Source of the DNA: Pseudomonadota bacterium | GTDB lineage: Bacteria > Pseudomonadota > Alphaproteobacteria > Rhizobiales > Beijerinckiaceae | NCBI GenBank assembly: GCA_020161575.1 | Contig: JAIUNR010000004.1 | Span: 1 to 64,000, forward strand | Direction of reading: 5' to 3' | DNA: 64,000 nucleotides | In this document: positions 8,340-17,893 of the stretch, piece by piece | Numbering within the stretch: position 1 is the stretch's first letter | Layout of the letters: every line of letters starts with the position of its first letter | Translations under genes and position numbers: made by a program | Notes under the pieces: model-generated | Databases searched by the model: none | What the model saw: only the letters and a program-made list of their open reading frames with translations | Told to the model about the DNA's origin: nothing

Positions 8340-9017
8340 CTAGGGATGCGTGCCCCTGTCCTGCACATCGGGCGATGCGGCAGGCACCGTTGATGAAAAC
8401 CCCTTCTTGCGGTCACGCTTGAAGCGGATCACGGCATCGACGACGTTCCCTGGCCCGAGAAAGCGGAGCCCGGAGAAGGCCAGCGAACGCGCCATCATAA
8501 GGCCTCGACCATTGAAATCCGCTTCTCCCGCTTGCTCCTCCATCATGCGCGCATAATCGAATCCGTTGCCCTGATCGGAAACCCGAATTCGCAAGGAGGC
8601 ATTCCGGCGCTGAAAATCCACAATCACGACACGCTCGCAGAAGGGAACGGCGTTGAGGCGTCGTTCGAGCTCATTCATGTATTCGCCGGATTTGAGGAGT
8701 CTTGCCTTCAACTCGCGGTCAATTTCCAGATTGCCGTGTTCGATCGCGTTGGATGTCAGCTCCCAGATGCCGATGGATGCTGTTTCAGGATCCGGACAAT
8801 GGGAACCAAGCATGGTGGAGAGCTTCTCCGCCTCCTCGAAAGAGCGGATCTCAAAAACACCGCGTTTGAGCAGGCCAATAGCCGGCTTGTTTTTGGAAAT
8901 GAATGCTCGGATCGCCTGCTCTCGTTGGGAACGAGGCGCTCTTGCGACAGTCTTGCGCAAGGCCACGCAATCGTGAGGCGCGGCCATAACCCCACAAGGA
9001 AGGCTTAGCTTTGTCAT
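8340..9017 (-). CDS. RsbW-like anti-sigma serine kinase (HATPase_c_2)
   Basis: A 225-residue protein with a GHKL ATPase domain at about residues 60-200. The N-box is ELTSNAIEHGN, the G1 box is VSDQGNGFD, and a glycine-containing lid follows (NGRGLMMARSL). Such domains act as anti-sigma factors and kinases of STAS antagonists in partner-switch systems. Its ATG overlaps the stop of the REC-PP2C gene (ATGA, 9014-9017), so the two are translationally coupled. It is the last gene of the run that begins with the soluble receptor and STAS protein. The target sigma factor or effector is not in the window. Confidence 0.82.
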   Translation of the reverse strand: MTKLSLPCGVMAAPHDCVALRKTVARAPRSQREQAIRAFISKNKPAIGLLKRGVFEIRSFEEAEKLSTMLGSHCPDPETASIGIWELTSNAIEHGNLEIDRELKARLLKSGEYMNELERRLNAVPFCERVVIVDFQRRNASLRIRVSDQGNGFDYARMMEEQAGEADFNGRGLMMARSLAFSGLRFLGPGNVVDAVIRFKRDRKKGFSSTVPAASPDVQDRGTHP

Positions 9018-10231
9018 TGTTCATCCCTCCGATCACAGATCATGATCGTCGTCAGATCGTCTTGAGGCGTGTAGGGAAAGAGCATCTTCAGCAAGCGCGC
9101 CTGAATTTCCGAAGCGCCTGCCGTGGGGCCCAGACGGTCAAGCGCTCTGGCAAGACTCTCGGGCGTAAAACGCGATTCTGGCGGAAAGGGCGTTTCCACA
9201 AGCGCATCGCTATAAGCGAGAAGCGCTGATCCCGGTGGGAACGGGTAGCGCGCCAACGAGTAGGTGGCGCCACGGACAAAACCAACCGGCAGCCCCGGCG
9301 CTTCGATCGCCTGGAAGTATCCGGTTCTGCCGGAGCGCAGGACCAGCGGCGGTGCCGCGGCGGAGACGACCTCAATGCAATTCTCATCGAACAGGATGCG
9401 CAACCCCAGCACGGTAGCGAACTGTCCCACCGGCAGCAGGGTGGTCAGCTGTTCATTGAGCGCAGCCATCGCCTCGGAAAGCTGACGGGTATTTTGCCGC
9501 TCCGAGCGGATTAACGCCTGGAAGCGGAACGTGTTGAGCGCGGCCGAAATGCCATGGCCGGCGAAATCCACCATCCAAAGCAAGACACCACCCGGATCGG
9601 TGGCGGAGAGGGTCCATAGATCGCCACCAAGTCCTGCCGAAGCCTTGTAGCTCGTAGCGATATCGAGGCCGTATTTTTCCTCGATCGCCGCGATTTCCTC
9701 GCGGGTCGGCATGAGAGATTCCTGCATCTCACGCGCCAGTTCGATATCGGCGGCCATCGCATATTGGTATTCGTAGAGCTTGCGCACGAGGTGCTGTTGC
9801 TCAAGATGCACCTTGATGCGCCCCAGCATCTCGCGTGGATCGATGGGCTTGCTGATCAGATCGGTAGCGCCAACAGCAAAAATCCGCCCGCGATCTTCAT
9901 GCGCCGTCGAACCCGTTTCGACGAGAATCGGGATCGTTGCCCATTGCGGATTGCACCTCACGCGACGGATCAGTTCCAGCCCATCCATTTCCGGCATTGA
10001 AATGTCGGTGACGATCAGGTCGGGGAGTTGCTGCTCGATCGCGCCGCAAGCCTCGACACCGTTCTTGGCCTCGGCAATGGCCGAGAAGCCACATCGCTTG
10101 AGGTACAGGACGATCATCTTGCGGACCGTAGCGCTGTCATCCACGACAAGGATGCGCGCGCCCGCAAGTTCCGGGTTTATTGTGACGCTCGGAGGAACAT
10201 CATCCCTGAGCCTGGCCAGTGCTTCCGACAT
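9014..10231 (-). CDS. Response regulator with PP2C (SpoIIE/RsbU-type) phosphatase output
   Basis: This 405-residue protein carries a receiver domain (about residues 25-145; phospho-acceptor D76 in LIVTDISMPEMDG, acidic pair D31/D32, conserved Lys in LISKPID), a helical linker (about 145-185) and a PP2C SpoIIE phosphatase domain (about 195-400, with DLWTLSATDPGG and AYSDALVE metal-site motifs). Phosphorylation of the receiver would switch the phosphatase, which would then dephosphorylate the neighbouring STAS protein. The kinase could be CheA or the hybrid kinase of the same locus; this is inference. Confidence 0.88.
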   Translation of the reverse strand: MSEALARLRDDVPPSVTINPELAGARILVVDDSATVRKMIVLYLKRCGFSAIAEAKNGVEACGAIEQQLPDLIVTDISMPEMDGLELIRRVRCNPQWATIPILVETGSTAHEDRGRIFAVGATDLISKPIDPREMLGRIKVHLEQQHLVRKLYEYQYAMAADIELAREMQESLMPTREEIAAIEEKYGLDIATSYKASAGLGGDLWTLSATDPGGVLLWMVDFAGHGISAALNTFRFQALIRSERQNTRQLSEAMAALNEQLTTLLPVGQFATVLGLRILFDENCIEVVSAAAPPLVLRSGRTGYFQAIEAPGLPVGFVRGATYSLARYPFPPGSALLAYSDALVETPFPPESRFTPESLARALDRLGPTAGASEIQARLLKMLFPYTPQDDLTTIMICDRRDEQ

Positions 10232-10240
10232 GGGCGCGTC

Positions 10241-10543
10241 CTAGGAGATGGTGAGAACCTTATCCATACAGGCGAGGTGCAGGAGCTTGCGCACCTGCTC
10301 CTGTGGCGCTTGCAACCGAAGGCCCCACCCGCCCTTCTTGGCCTCTTCATGCGCGATCATCAGCATGCCGAGCCCCGCGGAATCGATGGAAACAAGGTTC
10401 TCCATCTCAATCACGCAGAGGCTCGGCGTTGCCTTGCGGATTTCGCCCAGCGCATCGCGAAAGAGCGCGTGATCGCTGAAACTCATTCGATCATGCAGCC
10501 TGACCCGGAATGTCTTGTCCTGCTGGCTGGTCTCGATGCGCAT
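10241..10543 (-). CDS. STAS-domain anti-sigma factor antagonist (RsbV-like)
   Basis: A 100-residue single STAS domain. The segment VSIDSAGLGML places Ser55 at the usual phosphorylated serine, so this copy looks able to cycle between phosphorylated and free forms. A strong ribosome binding site (AGGAGGAAACC) precedes the ATG and overlaps the stop of the upstream receptor gene, 9 bases away. With the downstream PP2C and HATPase genes it forms a complete partner-switch set. Confidence 0.87.
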   Translation of the reverse strand: MRIETSQQDKTFRVRLHDRMSFSDHALFRDALGEIRKATPSLCVIEMENLVSIDSAGLGMLMIAHEEAKKGGWGLRLQAPQEQVRKLLHLACMDKVLTIS

Positions 10544-10552
10544 GGTTTCCTC

Positions 10553-11602
10553 CTAGAAAAGTTCGACTTGATCTTCATCATCCGCCGCATTGGCGACGGC
10601 GACGGAAATAACGGGGACTGGCCTACCGGCGAGACGGGCGAGGAGGCGGGCGCGCATGTCACCCAGCTTGACTACCTCCGAAACATGAGAATCGAGCGCC
10701 GCCGGCAAACCTCCCGGCGGCAATTCCCGCAAAGCATGACCAAAGCCCTCGAGTACGGACGAGACCGCCTCCAAAGATTGCTTCGCACGATCCTGGAACT
10801 GCATGCTCACGATGGCGGCATGGATATCGGCCGTGACTTTCTGAGTTACCTCACCCGTCTTGTCGATGACTTGCGAGAAACGGGTATGCTGGTCAATGAG
10901 GCCTTCAATGATTACCTTGATGCGCTCATTGGCGAGGATATTCTCTTCCGACATGTCAATCGTCGCAATCTCTCGCAGAAGCGCGAAGCTGCTGTTGAGC
11001 CCCTCGACCGTGCTGTCCACCTTGACTCTCAGCTCCTGTGAGATCCGGCTCGTATGCGCGGCCAGCTCACGGACCTCGTTTGCGACGACGGAAAAGCCGC
11101 GTCCGGCTTCACCAGCATGAGCCGCCTCGATTTTCGCGTTAAGCGCCAGCATGTTCGTGCGATGCGTGATCTTCTCGATCTGGCTGATCGACGTGGAAAC
11201 CTGCTGCATCTCGTCGATGACATCCTGCAGCGAATAGACCATCGCCATGCCGCGCGAGGAGAGAAAGAAGATCTTGCCGAGCAGATCGCTGAGAGCGGTC
11301 TGCAACCCGCCGGCCACATCGCGCAGCATGATCCGCTCACCGGAAAACTCGATCGCGGAAGAGCTTTCCACCAGCTCTTGCACCAGCGCCGAATGGCGCA
11401 TTGCCTCACTGGCAATCCCCTGGAATTGCTCGGAAACACCGGATGATTGCGTCTCGACAAGTCGGGAAACCGCCTCGATCTCCGCGATTACCCCTTCAAT
11501 CAGACGGCGAATTGCCTCCCCGCCGTGACTGTCCGCCGCAGCATAGCCTGCCTCCAGCGAATCGGTTTCCGTCCCGGATGTGTCAATCAAGCGCAGAGCC
11601 AC
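10553..11602 (-). CDS. Soluble methyl-accepting chemotaxis-type signalling protein
   Basis: A cytoplasmic receptor-like protein (about 349 residues) with no membrane segment. The MCP hairpin tip region reads [20 protein letters not shown] followed by [14 protein letters not shown], preceded and followed by long helices; the C-terminal part contains [11 protein letters not shown], seen in soluble MCP-like and CheZ-like proteins. It lacks any recognisable input domain. The start is uncertain. The frame is open to a TTG at 11632, but a GTG at 11602 has AAGGCG 9 bases upstream and is preferred. It heads the STAS/PP2C/HATPase run, so it may feed that module instead of, or as well as, CheA. Confidence 0.75.
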   Translation of the reverse strand: MALRLIDTSGTETDSLEAGYAAADSHGGEAIRRLIEGVIAEIEAVSRLVETQSSGVSEQFQGIASEAMRHSALVQELVESSSAIEFSGERIMLRDVAGGLQTALSDLLGKIFFLSSRGMAMVYSLQDVIDEMQQVSTSISQIEKITHRTNMLALNAKIEAAHAGEAGRGFSVVANEVRELAAHTSRISQELRVKVDSTVEGLNSSFALLREIATIDMSEENILANERIKVIIEGLIDQHTRFSQVIDKTGEVTQKVTADIHAAIVSMQFQDRAKQSLEAVSSVLEGFGHALRELPPGGLPAALDSHVSEVVKLGDMRARLLARLAGRPVPVISVAVANAADDEDQVELF

Positions 11603-11678
11603 GAGGAAAATCGCCTTATTTATAAATCGCAAGCGTTGGCACTATGCAACCTAGAGTTTAAATTTTGATTGTCGCTGC

Positions 11679-12731
11679 CTAGGCCCGCTTCCGCTCGCCC
11701 TGCTGCGCCGCAGCCTCGACTATGGCTCCGGCGATCTCCTGCAAGGGCAGTTGGGCGCAAACCGCGCCGGCCTCGAAAGCCACGCGCGGCATGCCATAAA
11801 TCAGCGAAGTGCGTTCATCCTGGCCGATCGTCCAGGCGCCGCGATTGCGCATGTCAAGCAGGCCTTCAGCACCATCCCGCCCCATGCCTGTCAGGATCAC
11901 GCCGACCGCCGCGTTTCCGATCTCGCGCGCGGCGGAATGGAAGAGCACATCCGCCGAGGGCCTGTGCCCGCTCACGGATTCGCCATCCTCAAGCCGGCAT
12001 CGGAAACTGCCACCGCTCTTCTTGACTCCGAGGTGAAATCCTCCCGGCGCGATTACCGCCTCGCCGGGATGGACCTCCAGCCCATCGATCGCCTCACGCA
12101 CACGCAAGGCACTGGCCTGATCAAGGCGCCGTGCGAAACCGGGCGTGAACTTCGCCGGCATGTGCTGAACGATGAAAATCGGCGGCAGAGAAGCCGGCAA
12201 ACTCGCCATCACCTGCCCCAAAGCCTCGACACCGCCGGTAGATGCGCCGATCGCGATGATGCTCTGGGAATTGAATGGCCTTGCGGCAATCCTCGTTGTG
12301 CCGGTCTGAGTGATGCCAGTTCTTGCCAATCTGGCCGATCCCACCGCATGAACCCGGTCGAGCAAATCACGCCGAAAAGCTTCGAGCGTCGCTTCCCCGT
12401 GATCAAGCGGTTTTTCGAGACAATCGACCGCCCCGATCTCGAGCGCCCTGAGGGTCATCTCTGTATTTTTGCCGGTGAGCGAGGAGAGCATCAAGACGCG
12501 CATCGGGCGCAGACGCATGAGCCGGCAAAGAAATTCGATGCCATCCATCTCCGGCATCTCGATATCAAGCGTGATCACATCAGGGTCGAGCGCCTTGATT
12601 TTCTCGCGCGCGATGTTGGGATTGGCCGCGCTGCCAACCACTTCAATATGGGGGTCGGAAGCAAGCATAGAGGCGATGATCTGCCGCATCAGGGCGGAAT
12701 CATCCACGATCAGAACCCGCAATTTTTCCAT
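11679..12731 (-). CDS. cheB: Chemotaxis response regulator / protein-glutamate methylesterase CheB
   Basis: A 350-residue protein with a receiver domain (about 1-120; D56 in VITLDIEMPEMDG, D10/D11, Lys in CLEKPLD) and a C-terminal methylesterase domain (about 165-345). The catalytic Ser is in IGASTGGVEA, the His in IVQHMPAKFT and the Asp in ILTGMGRDGAEG. It removes methyl groups from receptors and is opposed by CheR. GGAGGAACGGCCA precedes the ATG at 12731. The frame stays open far upstream through cheD, but that extension is not coding. Confidence 0.95.
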   Translation of the reverse strand: MEKLRVLIVDDSALMRQIIASMLASDPHIEVVGSAANPNIAREKIKALDPDVITLDIEMPEMDGIEFLCRLMRLRPMRVLMLSSLTGKNTEMTLRALEIGAVDCLEKPLDHGEATLEAFRRDLLDRVHAVGSARLARTGITQTGTTRIAARPFNSQSIIAIGASTGGVEALGQVMASLPASLPPIFIVQHMPAKFTPGFARRLDQASALRVREAIDGLEVHPGEAVIAPGGFHLGVKKSGGSFRCRLEDGESVSGHRPSADVLFHSAAREIGNAAVGVILTGMGRDGAEGLLDMRNRGAWTIGQDERTSLIYGMPRVAFEAGAVCAQLPLQEIAGAIVEAAAQQGERKRA

Positions 12732-12760
12732 TGGCCGTTCCTCCCAGTTCCAAAAACCGT

Positions 12761-13354
12761 TCAATCGAAAAGATCGATCCCGCCGCCCACATCCTCGACA
12801 ACAAGTTCGCGCCCGTAGCGGCTTTCCGCGCGCACGACAGCACCCTGATCGCGATCCTTGAGCAGAAGTCGCTGGACCTTGCCGGTGACCGGGTTGAAAT
12901 GAATGCGGCGCCCGAAATCCCCGCCCAGATCGCTTGAGACCAGATGTAGCCCTTCGGCCTCGATATAGTGGCGGGCGAATGCCGCGTTCTTCGCGCCGAC
13001 GCCAACCTTGGAGCCGTGAAGATTGGCGCCGCCAAACAGCTTCACCTCCAGATCGCTGCGGGCGCAGCCGGATTTGAGCACTGCGTTGATCAGCGCCTCC
13101 ATCGCGAAATTGCCGTAGCGCAACGCCCGGCTGGCGCCGTTCCATTGATCGGTATCGCTCTCGGGGAGCATGAAATGATTGAGCCCCCCGAACCCTGTTG
13201 CGGGGTTGCGGATACAAGCTGCAACGCAGGAGCCCAGCACCGTTACGATGGTCTGGTCTTTTTCGCCGGTGACATAGAAATCGCCCGGGAGGACGCGCGT
13301 CGTCTGCCCTTGCGGATGGCCCACGCTTACATTGCCTGCCGCGCGCGAACTCAT
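12761..13354 (-). CDS. cheD: Chemoreceptor glutamine deamidase CheD
   Basis: A 197-residue CheD. The catalytic Cys is in VTVLGSCVAACI, the His in GGLNHFMLPE and the conserved segment in LFGGANLHGSKVGVGAKNA. It deamidates receptor glutamines and can interact with CheC/CheZ-type phosphatases. The start at 13354 overlaps the cheR stop (ATGA), indicating coupling; an in-frame TTG upstream at 13444 would place the start inside cheR and is rejected. The C-terminus is slightly longer than in many CheD proteins. Confidence 0.93.
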   Translation of the reverse strand: MSSRAAGNVSVGHPQGQTTRVLPGDFYVTGEKDQTIVTVLGSCVAACIRNPATGFGGLNHFMLPESDTDQWNGASRALRYGNFAMEALINAVLKSGCARSDLEVKLFGGANLHGSKVGVGAKNAAFARHYIEAEGLHLVSSDLGGDFGRRIHFNPVTGKVQRLLLKDRDQGAVVRAESRYGRELVVEDVGGGIDLFD

Positions 13355-14220
13355 CCGTCGATCCTCTGGTAGATCGTCCTTCCTCGCAAGGCGAGGCAAT
13401 CCTGGTGATCGAGCAGAGTCTCGGAATGTCCGATGAAGAGCCAACCACCCGGCTTGAGCATGTCCGCCAGACGGCGGACCAGGCGCGCCTTCGTAGGATT
13501 ATCGAAGTAAATCATGACATTGCGGCAGAATATGGCGTCAAAGGGCCCCTTCATCGGCCAAGTCCCCAGCAGATTGAGTGCCCTGAATGTGATCAGCGAT
13601 TTGAGGGAAGCACACGCAACGAGCCGGTTGGACTTATGGGGGTCCGTCAGGAAATGGGCATGGCGGGCGGCCTGGGGAACCGGCTTCAGGGCCTCGGCCG
13701 GATAACTTCCCTCGGCAGCGCGCGCGACCATGTTGGTGTCGAGATCGGTCGCGAGAATACGCGCATCCCAATCGCCCAGCGATGGCAAGGCGCGATGAAG
13801 GCTGATCGCGATCGAATAGGGCTCTTCTCCTGACGAACAGGCCGCGGACCAGATGCGCAGACGACGCCTGTTCTGCCCCTTGTTCGCGATGATTTCCGGT
13901 ATGACCGTTTCTTCGAGGAACTCAAAATGATGCTCCTCACGGAAAAACTTGGTGAGATTGGTCGTCATCGCGTTGATGAACGCAACAATCTCACCTTCCC
14001 CACCAGGACTGCGCAGGAAGGCGCAGTAATCCTCGAAGGATTTCAGCCCCAGCTGACGCACCCGCCGCACCAGGCGGGAGAACATCATGTTCTTCTTCTG
14101 AGCGCCGATCACAATCCCGCTTTGCTCGTAGACGAGGCCTGCAAAGAACTGGAACGTGTCATCTGTGAACGACGCCTCGAGACTGCTCTGGCTTTCGTAT
14201 ATGGTCGCTGCATTCGCCAT
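13351..14220 (-). CDS. cheR: Protein-glutamate O-methyltransferase CheR
   Basis: A 289-residue SAM-dependent methyltransferase with the CheR N-terminal helical domain (about 15-75) and a Rossmann domain. SAM motifs are IWSAACSSGEEPYSIA and ILATDLDTNMVARA; FDAIFCRNVMIYFD and GGWLFIGHSE follow. No TPR extension is present. The start at 14220 gives MANAATIYES; further upstream codons in frame are unlikely. The large receptor immediately upstream ends in a CheR-binding pentapeptide. Confidence 0.95.
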   Translation of the reverse strand: MANAATIYESQSSLEASFTDDTFQFFAGLVYEQSGIVIGAQKKNMMFSRLVRRVRQLGLKSFEDYCAFLRSPGGEGEIVAFINAMTTNLTKFFREEHHFEFLEETVIPEIIANKGQNRRRLRIWSAACSSGEEPYSIAISLHRALPSLGDWDARILATDLDTNMVARAAEGSYPAEALKPVPQAARHAHFLTDPHKSNRLVACASLKSLITFRALNLLGTWPMKGPFDAIFCRNVMIYFDNPTKARLVRRLADMLKPGGWLFIGHSETLLDHQDCLALRGRTIYQRIDG

Positions 14221-14285
14221 GGTCGCCTTTCTGGAGATGGTGCGACGAGCCCGCTGACCCGTTGATCCGGGCCTATCGTCAACCT

Positions 14286-17200
14286 CTAGAATTCCTTCCA
14301 ATCATCGTCAGATTGGAAATTGGCGTTCAGTTCCGCCTGAAGCGCGGCAGCACCGCCTCGTCCGCCGGCGGCAACTTTCCGCATCGGCGCGCGGGGCGCA
14401 GAATTGCGCATCGGAGACTTGATCTCCGCAGGGCGGCGCGACGATGCTTTGGGCTGGCTGACAATCCGGGCAGCAGCCGCCTCGTCCAGCTGGAATGCCG
14501 ACATGCGGTCCGACATGTCCTGGGCCTGATCCTGAAGCAACCGGCACGCAGCCGCGTTCTCCTCGACCAGCGCGGAATTCTGCTGCGTCATCTCGTCCAT
14601 CTGGCTGACGGCCTTGTTGATCTCCTGCACGCCGATAGCCTGCTCCTGGCTGGCAGCGGCGATCTCGGAAACGATATCCGTTACGCGCTTGACCGAGCCG
14701 ACAATTTCGCTGAGCGAACTGCCCGCATCATTGACGAGCTTCACGCCATCCTTCACCTGCCCGGAGGACTGAACGATCAGCGACTTGATGTCCTTGGCGG
14801 CCTCGCTTGAGCGCTGCGCCAGTGAACGGACTTCCGAAGCAACCACGGCAAAGCCGCGCCCGGCATCGCCCGCGCGGGCCGCCTCGACCGCGGCATTGAG
14901 CGCAAGGAGATTGGTCTGGAAGGCGATCTCGTCGATAACGCCGATGATATCGCTCATCTTGCCCGAGGAATCCTCGATCCGGCTCATGGCGTTGACGGCC
15001 TTGTTGACGATCTCGCCACCATCGGAGGCGAGGCTGCGGGCGCTGATCGCAAGCTGGTTCGCCTGCTGGGCATTCTCCGCGTTCTGGCGGATCGTCGAAG
15101 CCATCTCCTCCATCGAGGCGGAAGTCTGCTGAAGACTGGAGGCCTGCTTCTCCGTGCGGCGGGAAAGATCGTCCGTGCCGGAAGTGATCTCGGAAACAGC
15201 GGTGGTAATGGTCGCCGCGGATTCCGTCATGGAGGCGACGATCGACGACATGGTGTCGATCAGGCCATTGACCCCGGAGCAGAGCATGGCGATATCGCCG
15301 GTCTTACCGTCCAGCGAGATGCGCTGGGTCAAGTCGTTATCCTTGGTCGAGACGATGACCGACTGGATTTCACTCACCGCAAGCTGCAGCGCCAGATTCG
15401 CCTTCACCTTCTCCGTCACATCCGTGGCCAGCTTGACGACCTTCATGACGCGACCGACTTCGTCCTTCATCGGCGCGTAAACCGCCTGGAGCCAGATTTC
15501 CTGACCCATCTTGTTGATTCGCTTGAAAACATCGGAGCGAGACTGGCCGGCATTCAGATCGGCCCAGAGCTGGGCATAGCCGGGACTGCTGACATCGGCC
15601 GGGTCGACAAACATGCGGTGGTGGCGACCGACAACCTCGCCGAGCTGATATCCGAGCGCGTTCAGAAAGGGTTCGTTCGCCGTGAGCACATTTCCGGATG
15701 TATCGAATTCGATATAGGCGAAGCTCGCGTTCAGCGCTCCAAAAAGGCCGCGCATGTTGTGGCGCTCGATTTCCGCCTCGGTAATATCGTAGCGCACGCC
15801 GAGATATTTCTTCGGCTTCCCGTTCTCGCCGAGGAACGGCGCGATCACTGCATCGACATAATAGGGTGTTCCGTCTTTCGCACGGTTCTTGACGACGCCG
15901 CGGAAAACCTTGCCACGCCCGATCGTGGACCACATCTCCTTGAAGACTTCCTTCGGCATGTCGGGATGGCGTGTGGTGTTGTGCCCCTTGCCGATCAACT
16001 CATCGCGCCCGTATTTCGAGACTTCGACGAACTTGTCGTTGACCGAGAGGATGTCACCCTTGAGATCCGCGTAGGAAACAATCGAGGTCATGTTCATGAT
16101 CTCGGAGCGGATTCTCAGCTCCAGCGAGTCCTCGGCTGCCTTGAGTACGAATTCCGTGACATCGGAAGCGAGCAGCACGATCCTGTCGAGCTTGCCGGCG
16201 CTGTCGAGCATCGGCATCAGCGCGCCTTGCAGCACGAAGGGCTTGCCGCCCTTGCCCGTCATATGCAACTGGCCGGAGGCTGCCTCCTTGCGGACGGGTT
16301 GGTCCCAAAGCGCACGATATTCAGGGCTCGCCGCCGTGTTCTGATCGACGAAATGGGTGTGATGCCGGTCACGCAGCTCATCGTGGGTATAGCCCGAAAG
16401 CGTGGAAAAAAGCGTATTGGCCTCGAGGATCTTGCCGTCAGACGAAAACGTGACGATCACCTGCACCGGATCAAGCGAGGCAAAGGGGTTAACCGCACCA
16501 CGCTTGCGCTCCTCGCTGACATCAATCGCGTATTCGACGATCTTGAAGGGGCGGCCATTCGCGTCCGCGATCGGATGATAGGAAGCGTGGATCCAGATCT
16601 CCCGCCCCCCCTTGGCAAGGCGGCGATAGACCCCGCTCTCGGACTCACCCCGCCCAACCTTGTCCCAGAGCTGGAGATATTCGCGTGTAACGCGATCCGC
16701 CGGGTCCATGAACATGGAATGTGGCTGGCCGCGGACCTCCTCCATGGAATAGCCCATCATGGCGCAGAAGACCGGATTGGCGTCGCAGAGCCGTCCGTCG
16801 AGCGCATATTCGACGACAGCCTGCGACTTGCGAACCGCTTCAAGCTGTCCCTGCCGCGTCGCCTCCACAAGGCGTTCGCGCGTGATATCCCGGATCTGGA
16901 CGACGTACCCGCCTTCATCCGGCAAACCACCGATTGTCAGCACAAAAACGGCGTCGCCAAGTTTCAGCTCGGTCTGAAGCGGACGGCGTTCCGCTTCGGA
17001 AAGCGCACGTGGCGTGAGATCGGAATTGGCACTGCGAAAATCGAAAGGGCATCCATCCGGCTTTTCGACATCGAGATCGCGAGAAAGGTCGCGGAAGGCG
17101 TCCTTGCGCTCGCGCAGGAGTGCGCGCCCCGCCGCGTTGATCTTCATGATTGCGAACTCGCTATCGAGAATGATCACAGGGCCTGCCATTGCATCGAGCG

Positions 17201-17288
17201 CACCGTCAAAGAGCGGCGGCATTGACGAGAACGCACGCTTGGCGTTCGAATTTGCACCATTATTCAACTTAAGATTGAGCCACGACAT
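14286..17288 (-). CDS. Cytoplasmic multi-PAS methyl-accepting chemotaxis protein
   Basis: A 1000-residue receptor with no membrane segments. There is one N-terminal PAS-like region (about 30-125), then four PAS repeats at about 140-265, 270-390, 395-510 and 515-635; two repeats share near-identical [18 protein letters not shown]-type segments. A short linker then leads to an MCP signalling domain (about 690-930) with the tip [20 protein letters not shown]. The protein ends DDDWKEF; WKEF with the preceding Asp resembles the C-terminal pentapeptide that tethers CheR/CheB. PAS domains may bind haem or flavin and sense redox or oxygen. It lies between cheW and cheR. The start follows GGAGAAGGGGAAATCGC. 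Confidence 0.9.
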   Translation of the reverse strand: MSWLNLKLNNGANSNAKRAFSSMPPLFDGALDAMAGPVIILDSEFAIMKINAAGRALLRERKDAFRDLSRDLDVEKPDGCPFDFRSANSDLTPRALSEAERRPLQTELKLGDAVFVLTIGGLPDEGGYVVQIRDITRERLVEATRQGQLEAVRKSQAVVEYALDGRLCDANPVFCAMMGYSMEEVRGQPHSMFMDPADRVTREYLQLWDKVGRGESESGVYRRLAKGGREIWIHASYHPIADANGRPFKIVEYAIDVSEERKRGAVNPFASLDPVQVIVTFSSDGKILEANTLFSTLSGYTHDELRDRHHTHFVDQNTAASPEYRALWDQPVRKEAASGQLHMTGKGGKPFVLQGALMPMLDSAGKLDRIVLLASDVTEFVLKAAEDSLELRIRSEIMNMTSIVSYADLKGDILSVNDKFVEVSKYGRDELIGKGHNTTRHPDMPKEVFKEMWSTIGRGKVFRGVVKNRAKDGTPYYVDAVIAPFLGENGKPKKYLGVRYDITEAEIERHNMRGLFGALNASFAYIEFDTSGNVLTANEPFLNALGYQLGEVVGRHHRMFVDPADVSSPGYAQLWADLNAGQSRSDVFKRINKMGQEIWLQAVYAPMKDEVGRVMKVVKLATDVTEKVKANLALQLAVSEIQSVIVSTKDNDLTQRISLDGKTGDIAMLCSGVNGLIDTMSSIVASMTESAATITTAVSEITSGTDDLSRRTEKQASSLQQTSASMEEMASTIRQNAENAQQANQLAISARSLASDGGEIVNKAVNAMSRIEDSSGKMSDIIGVIDEIAFQTNLLALNAAVEAARAGDAGRGFAVVASEVRSLAQRSSEAAKDIKSLIVQSSGQVKDGVKLVNDAGSSLSEIVGSVKRVTDIVSEIAAASQEQAIGVQEINKAVSQMDEMTQQNSALVEENAAACRLLQDQAQDMSDRMSAFQLDEAAAARIVSQPKASSRRPAEIKSPMRNSAPRAPMRKVAAGGRGGAAALQAELNANFQSDDDWKEF

Positions 17289-17352
17289 GCGATTTCCCCT
17301 TCTCCCATCGCCGCGCCGCACGCTTGCGAAAATCAGTTGATCGAATACGGCA

Positions 17353-17868
17353 TCAAGCCGCGAGATTGGTCGGCAAGGCAGTCACGGCCTTGTCGAACAA
17401 GGCCACGAGCGAAAGCAGGATCACCATCTGGTCCTCGACCGCGATGATCCCAGAAAGAAACTGGCCACCATCCTGGCGCTCAACATCCGGGATAGGGCGG
17501 ATCGTCGAAGCGGCCACCGTCAGGATATCGGAGACCGCATCAACCAGCAGGCCCACGATCCGCTCCTGCACGGCGGCGATGATGACGACATGCGAGCGCG
17601 AAGCCGTTGTAAGCCCCATTCCAAACCTGCAGCGCAGATCCACGATCGGCACGATCGTACCCCGCAGGTTGAGAATGCCGAGGAGGTATTCAGGTTGGTT
17701 GGGCAGGGTAGTCGTTTCCGACCAGCCCTTGATCTCGCGCACCGCCATGATGTCGATTGCGAATTCCTCTTCCCCTACCCGGAAGCTGATGAACTGGCGC
17801 ATGTCGCCCGAGACACTGGCGCCCGACGCTAATCCCGGCGGCTCGCGTCCCACAAGATCGGTTTGCAT
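17353..17868 (-). CDS. cheW: Chemotaxis coupling protein CheW
   Basis: A 171-residue protein consisting of one CheW-like domain (about 22-160) that links receptors to CheA. Typical features are [18 protein letters not shown], the VREI segment and [17 protein letters not shown]. It sits between cheA and the multi-PAS receptor, so the three probably form the core signalling complex. A short Gly/Ser-rich N-terminal extension of about 20 residues precedes the domain. Confidence 0.95.
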   Translation of the reverse strand: MQTDLVGREPPGLASGASVSGDMRQFISFRVGEEEFAIDIMAVREIKGWSETTTLPNQPEYLLGILNLRGTIVPIVDLRCRFGMGLTTASRSHVVIIAAVQERIVGLLVDAVSDILTVAASTIRPIPDVERQDGGQFLSGIIAVEDQMVILLSLVALFDKAVTALPTNLAA

Positions 17869-17893
17869 GGTTCATTCCCTTCCTGAATGCGCC

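Noticed and set aside
12732-13448. Extension of the cheB frame through cheD, giving a possible 589-residue fusion
   Set aside because: cheD is intact in another frame and cheB has its own strong ribosome binding site at 12731, so the upstream frame is non-coding.
15618-17225. A 535-codon plus-strand open frame
   Set aside because: It is antisense to the multi-PAS receptor and shows no recognisable domain.
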